Shown here: piece by piece, positions 62,570 through 64,000 of the stretch | Layout: every line of letters starts with the position of its first letter | Position numbering within the stretch: the first letter of the stretch is position 1 | DNA from: Streptomyces pseudovenezuelae | GTDB lineage: Bacteria; Actinomycetota; Actinomycetes; Streptomycetales; Streptomycetaceae | NCBI RefSeq assembly: GCF_001513955.1 | Contig: NZ_KQ948154.1 | Coordinates: forward strand, 248,001 to 312,000 | DNA: 64,000 nt | Reading direction: 5' to 3' | Position numbers and translations under genes: made by a program | The notes under the pieces: generated by a model | Seen by the model: the letters and a program-made list of their open reading frames with translations, nothing else | Told to the model about the DNA's origin: nothing | Database searches by the model: none

Positions 62570-62604
62570 GGCTGCCGCCGGCAGCGCCGGCGTCGGCGGC
62601 AGCC
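62570..62604. terminator. Terminator between multicopper oxidase and cysteine desulfurase
   Basis: A perfect 11-bp stem GGCTGCCGCCG / CGGCGGCAGCC with a 13-nt loop between convergent genes. Confidence 0.8.
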
Positions 62605-62622
62605 ACTGGCCTGGGGCGCGTC

Positions 62623-63792
62623 CTACGTCAGCCCGGCCGCGCGGGCGCGTTCCACGACCGGGCCGATGGCCTTCGCGACCGCCTCGACGTCCGCCTCGGT
62701 GGAGGTGTGGCCGAGGGAGAAGCGCAGGGTGCCGCGGGCCAGGTCCGGGTCGGTACCGGTGGCCAGCAGGACGTGGCTGGGCTGGGCGACGCCCGCGGTG
62801 CAGGCGGAACCGGTGGAGCACTCGATGCCCTGCGCGTCCAGCAGCAGGAGCAGGGAGTCGCCCTCGCAGCCGGGGAACGTGAAGTGGGCGTTGGCCGGAA
62901 GCCGTCCTCCCGGTGCCGGGTCGCCGCCGAGGATCGCGTCCGGGACCGCCGTACGGACCGCCTCGACCAGGGCGTCGCGCAGGGCGCCGATCTCCGCGGC
63001 GAACCACTCGCGCTGTTCGGCGGCGAGGCGGCCGGCCACCGCGAAGGCGGCGATGGCGGGGACGTCGAGGGTGCCGGAGCGGACGTGGCGCTCCTGGCCG
63101 CCGCCGTGCAGGACGGGGACGGGCGTCCACTCCCTGCCGAGGACGAGCGCGCCGATGCCGTACGGGCCGCCGATCTTGTGGCCCGACACCGTCATCGCGG
63201 CGAGGCCGGAGGCGGCGAAGTCGACGGGGACCTGGCCGAAGGCCTGGACCGCGTCGGCGTGCAGCGGTACGCCGAACTCGGCGGCGGCCTCGGCGAGTTC
63301 GCGGACCGGCAGGACGGTGCCGATCTCGTTGTTGGCCCACATGACGGTGGCCAGGGCGACGTCGTCGGGGTTGCGGGCGATGGCCTCGCGCAGGGCGTCG
63401 GGGTGGACGCGGCCGTGCTGGTCGACGGGGAGGTACTCGACGGTGGCGCCCTCGTGCTCGCCGAGCCAGTCGACGGCGTCGAGGACGGCGTGGTGTTCGA
63501 CCGGGCTGGCGAGGACCCGCGTCCTTGCGGGGTCCGCGTCGCGCCGGGACCAGTACAGGCCCTTCACGGCGAGGTTGTCGGCCTCCGTGCCGCCGGAGGT
63601 GAGGACGATCTCACTGGGGCGGGCGCCGAGCGCCTCCGCGAGGGTCTCGCGGGATTCCTCGACCGTGCGACGGGCTCTGCGGCCGGATGCGTGGAGGGAA
63701 GAGGCGTTGCCGGTGGCGCCGAGGTGCGCGGTAAGTGCCTCGACCGCCTCGGGAAGCATCGGGGTGGTCGCGGCGTGGTCGAGGTATGCCAT
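62623..63792 (-). CDS. Cysteine desulfurase (NifS/IscS family)
   Basis: A 389-aa fold-type I PLP enzyme giving persulfide sulfur. N-terminal YLDHAATTPMLPEAVE, VEHHAVLDAVDWL, the PLP Lys in SGHKIGGPYGIGALV and the persulfide Cys in SACTAGVAQPSHVLLATG. It lacks linkage to an isc or suf cluster; the neighbour mnmA (2.5 kb away) suggests a role in tRNA thiolation. Confidence 0.93.
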   Translation of the reverse strand: MAYLDHAATTPMLPEAVEALTAHLGATGNASSLHASGRRARRTVEESRETLAEALGARPSEIVLTSGGTEADNLAVKGLYWSRRDADPARTRVLASPVEHHAVLDAVDWLGEHEGATVEYLPVDQHGRVHPDALREAIARNPDDVALATVMWANNEIGTVLPVRELAEAAAEFGVPLHADAVQAFGQVPVDFAASGLAAMTVSGHKIGGPYGIGALVLGREWTPVPVLHGGGQERHVRSGTLDVPAIAAFAVAGRLAAEQREWFAAEIGALRDALVEAVRTAVPDAILGGDPAPGGRLPANAHFTFPGCEGDSLLLLLDAQGIECSTGSACTAGVAQPSHVLLATGTDPDLARGTLRFSLGHTSTEADVEAVAKAIGPVVERARAAGLT

Positions 63793-63858
63793 GGTGACGC
63801 CGATTCTACGGGTCGCGGGTGAGCACCCTCAGGCCAGGACCGGCCGCCGCCGGCGGTC

Positions 63859-64000
63859 TCAGAAGTTCCAGGACGGCGTGCTGTCCAGCTGCATGAAGGC
63901 CACCAGGACCAGGAGGTCGGCCACTCCGAGGCCGAGGCCCAGGTAGGCGCGGCCGCGGCGGGCGGTGCCGCGCCACAGGGCGACCGACGCCAGGACGATG
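63859..64000 (-). CDS. C-terminal part of a small membrane protein (truncated by window edge)
   Basis: The frame enters from the right edge and ends at 63859 with VALWRGTARRGRAYLGLGLG, then a hydrophobic helix (VADLLVLVAFMQLD) and STPSWNF. Only 46 residues are visible; the tail fits small polytopic membrane proteins. No family assigned. Confidence 0.6.
   Translation of the reverse strand, partial: IVLASVALWRGTARRGRAYLGLGLGVADLLVLVAFMQLDSTPSWNF

Overview
The window is high-GC actinobacterial chromosome, almost certainly Streptomyces. The evidence is a strong third-position G/C bias in every convincing gene, WhiJ-type (XRE/DUF5753 + DUF397 + HATPase) gene sets, Tat-lipoprotein signals, the ilvB leader peptide MRTRILVLGKRVG, and intergenic palindromes common in streptomycetes. 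The order ilvB-ilvN-ilvC-serA, putative proline catabolism genes, leuB, ilvE, a urease pair and cimA, together with gatCAB, ligA and mnmA, matches from memory the chromosomal-core region around SCO5486-SCO5530 of S. coelicolor (not searched here).

Layout. 1-4.8 kb is an accessory-looking patch: a lipoprotein, a WhiJ-like locus (anti-sigma-type ATPase, broken XRE regulator, DUF397 protein) with a perfect 13-bp inverted repeat between the divergent genes, and a large membrane KAP-type P-loop NTPase. 4.8-10.1 kb holds cimA with a hairpin-containing leader and three tandem TolB-like secreted beta-propeller genes, one of them only a 45-codon remnant. 10.2-14.4 kb is a compact four-gene unit, ureAB-ureC-aguA-tetR, with a palindrome over its predicted promoter. 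14.4-16.9 kb carries ilvE and leuB. 17-23 kb carries a purple acid phosphatase, a small basic protein, proline catabolism (P5C dehydrogenase, proline dehydrogenase) and a divergent PucR regulator. 23-26 kb has an ABC ATPase relic and a divergent tetR/MFS efflux pair. 26-31.5 kb is serA, ilvC, ilvN, ilvB and the attenuated ilvB leader.

31.5-46.7 kb contains a GGDEF/degenerate-EAL membrane protein, a 2-hydroxyacid dehydrogenase, an aldo/keto reductase, a PQQ-type sugar dehydrogenase lipoprotein, a large LuxR-type ATPase regulator, small proteins, an MMPL transporter and a methyltransferase. 46.7-55.2 kb is gatC-gatA-(small membrane protein)-gatB, an intact GGDEF-EAL protein (RmdB-like) and ligA. 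55.2-64 kb holds a MetE-like protein, an SDR, a LOG-like protein, a DUF427 protein, a hydrolase, mnmA, two Tat-exported enzymes (amidase, multicopper oxidase), a cysteine desulfurase that can supply sulfur for MnmA, and the end of a small membrane protein gene.

Themes: branched-chain amino acid synthesis (cimA, leuB, ilvE, ilvC, ilvN, ilvB) is spread over 27 kb with leader hairpins upstream of cimA and ilvB; two c-di-GMP proteins of opposite conservation state lie 20 kb apart; the most unusual genetic units are the urease/agmatine deiminase/TetR operon and the WhiJ-like/KAP patch. No rRNA, tRNA, CRISPR array or transposase was seen.
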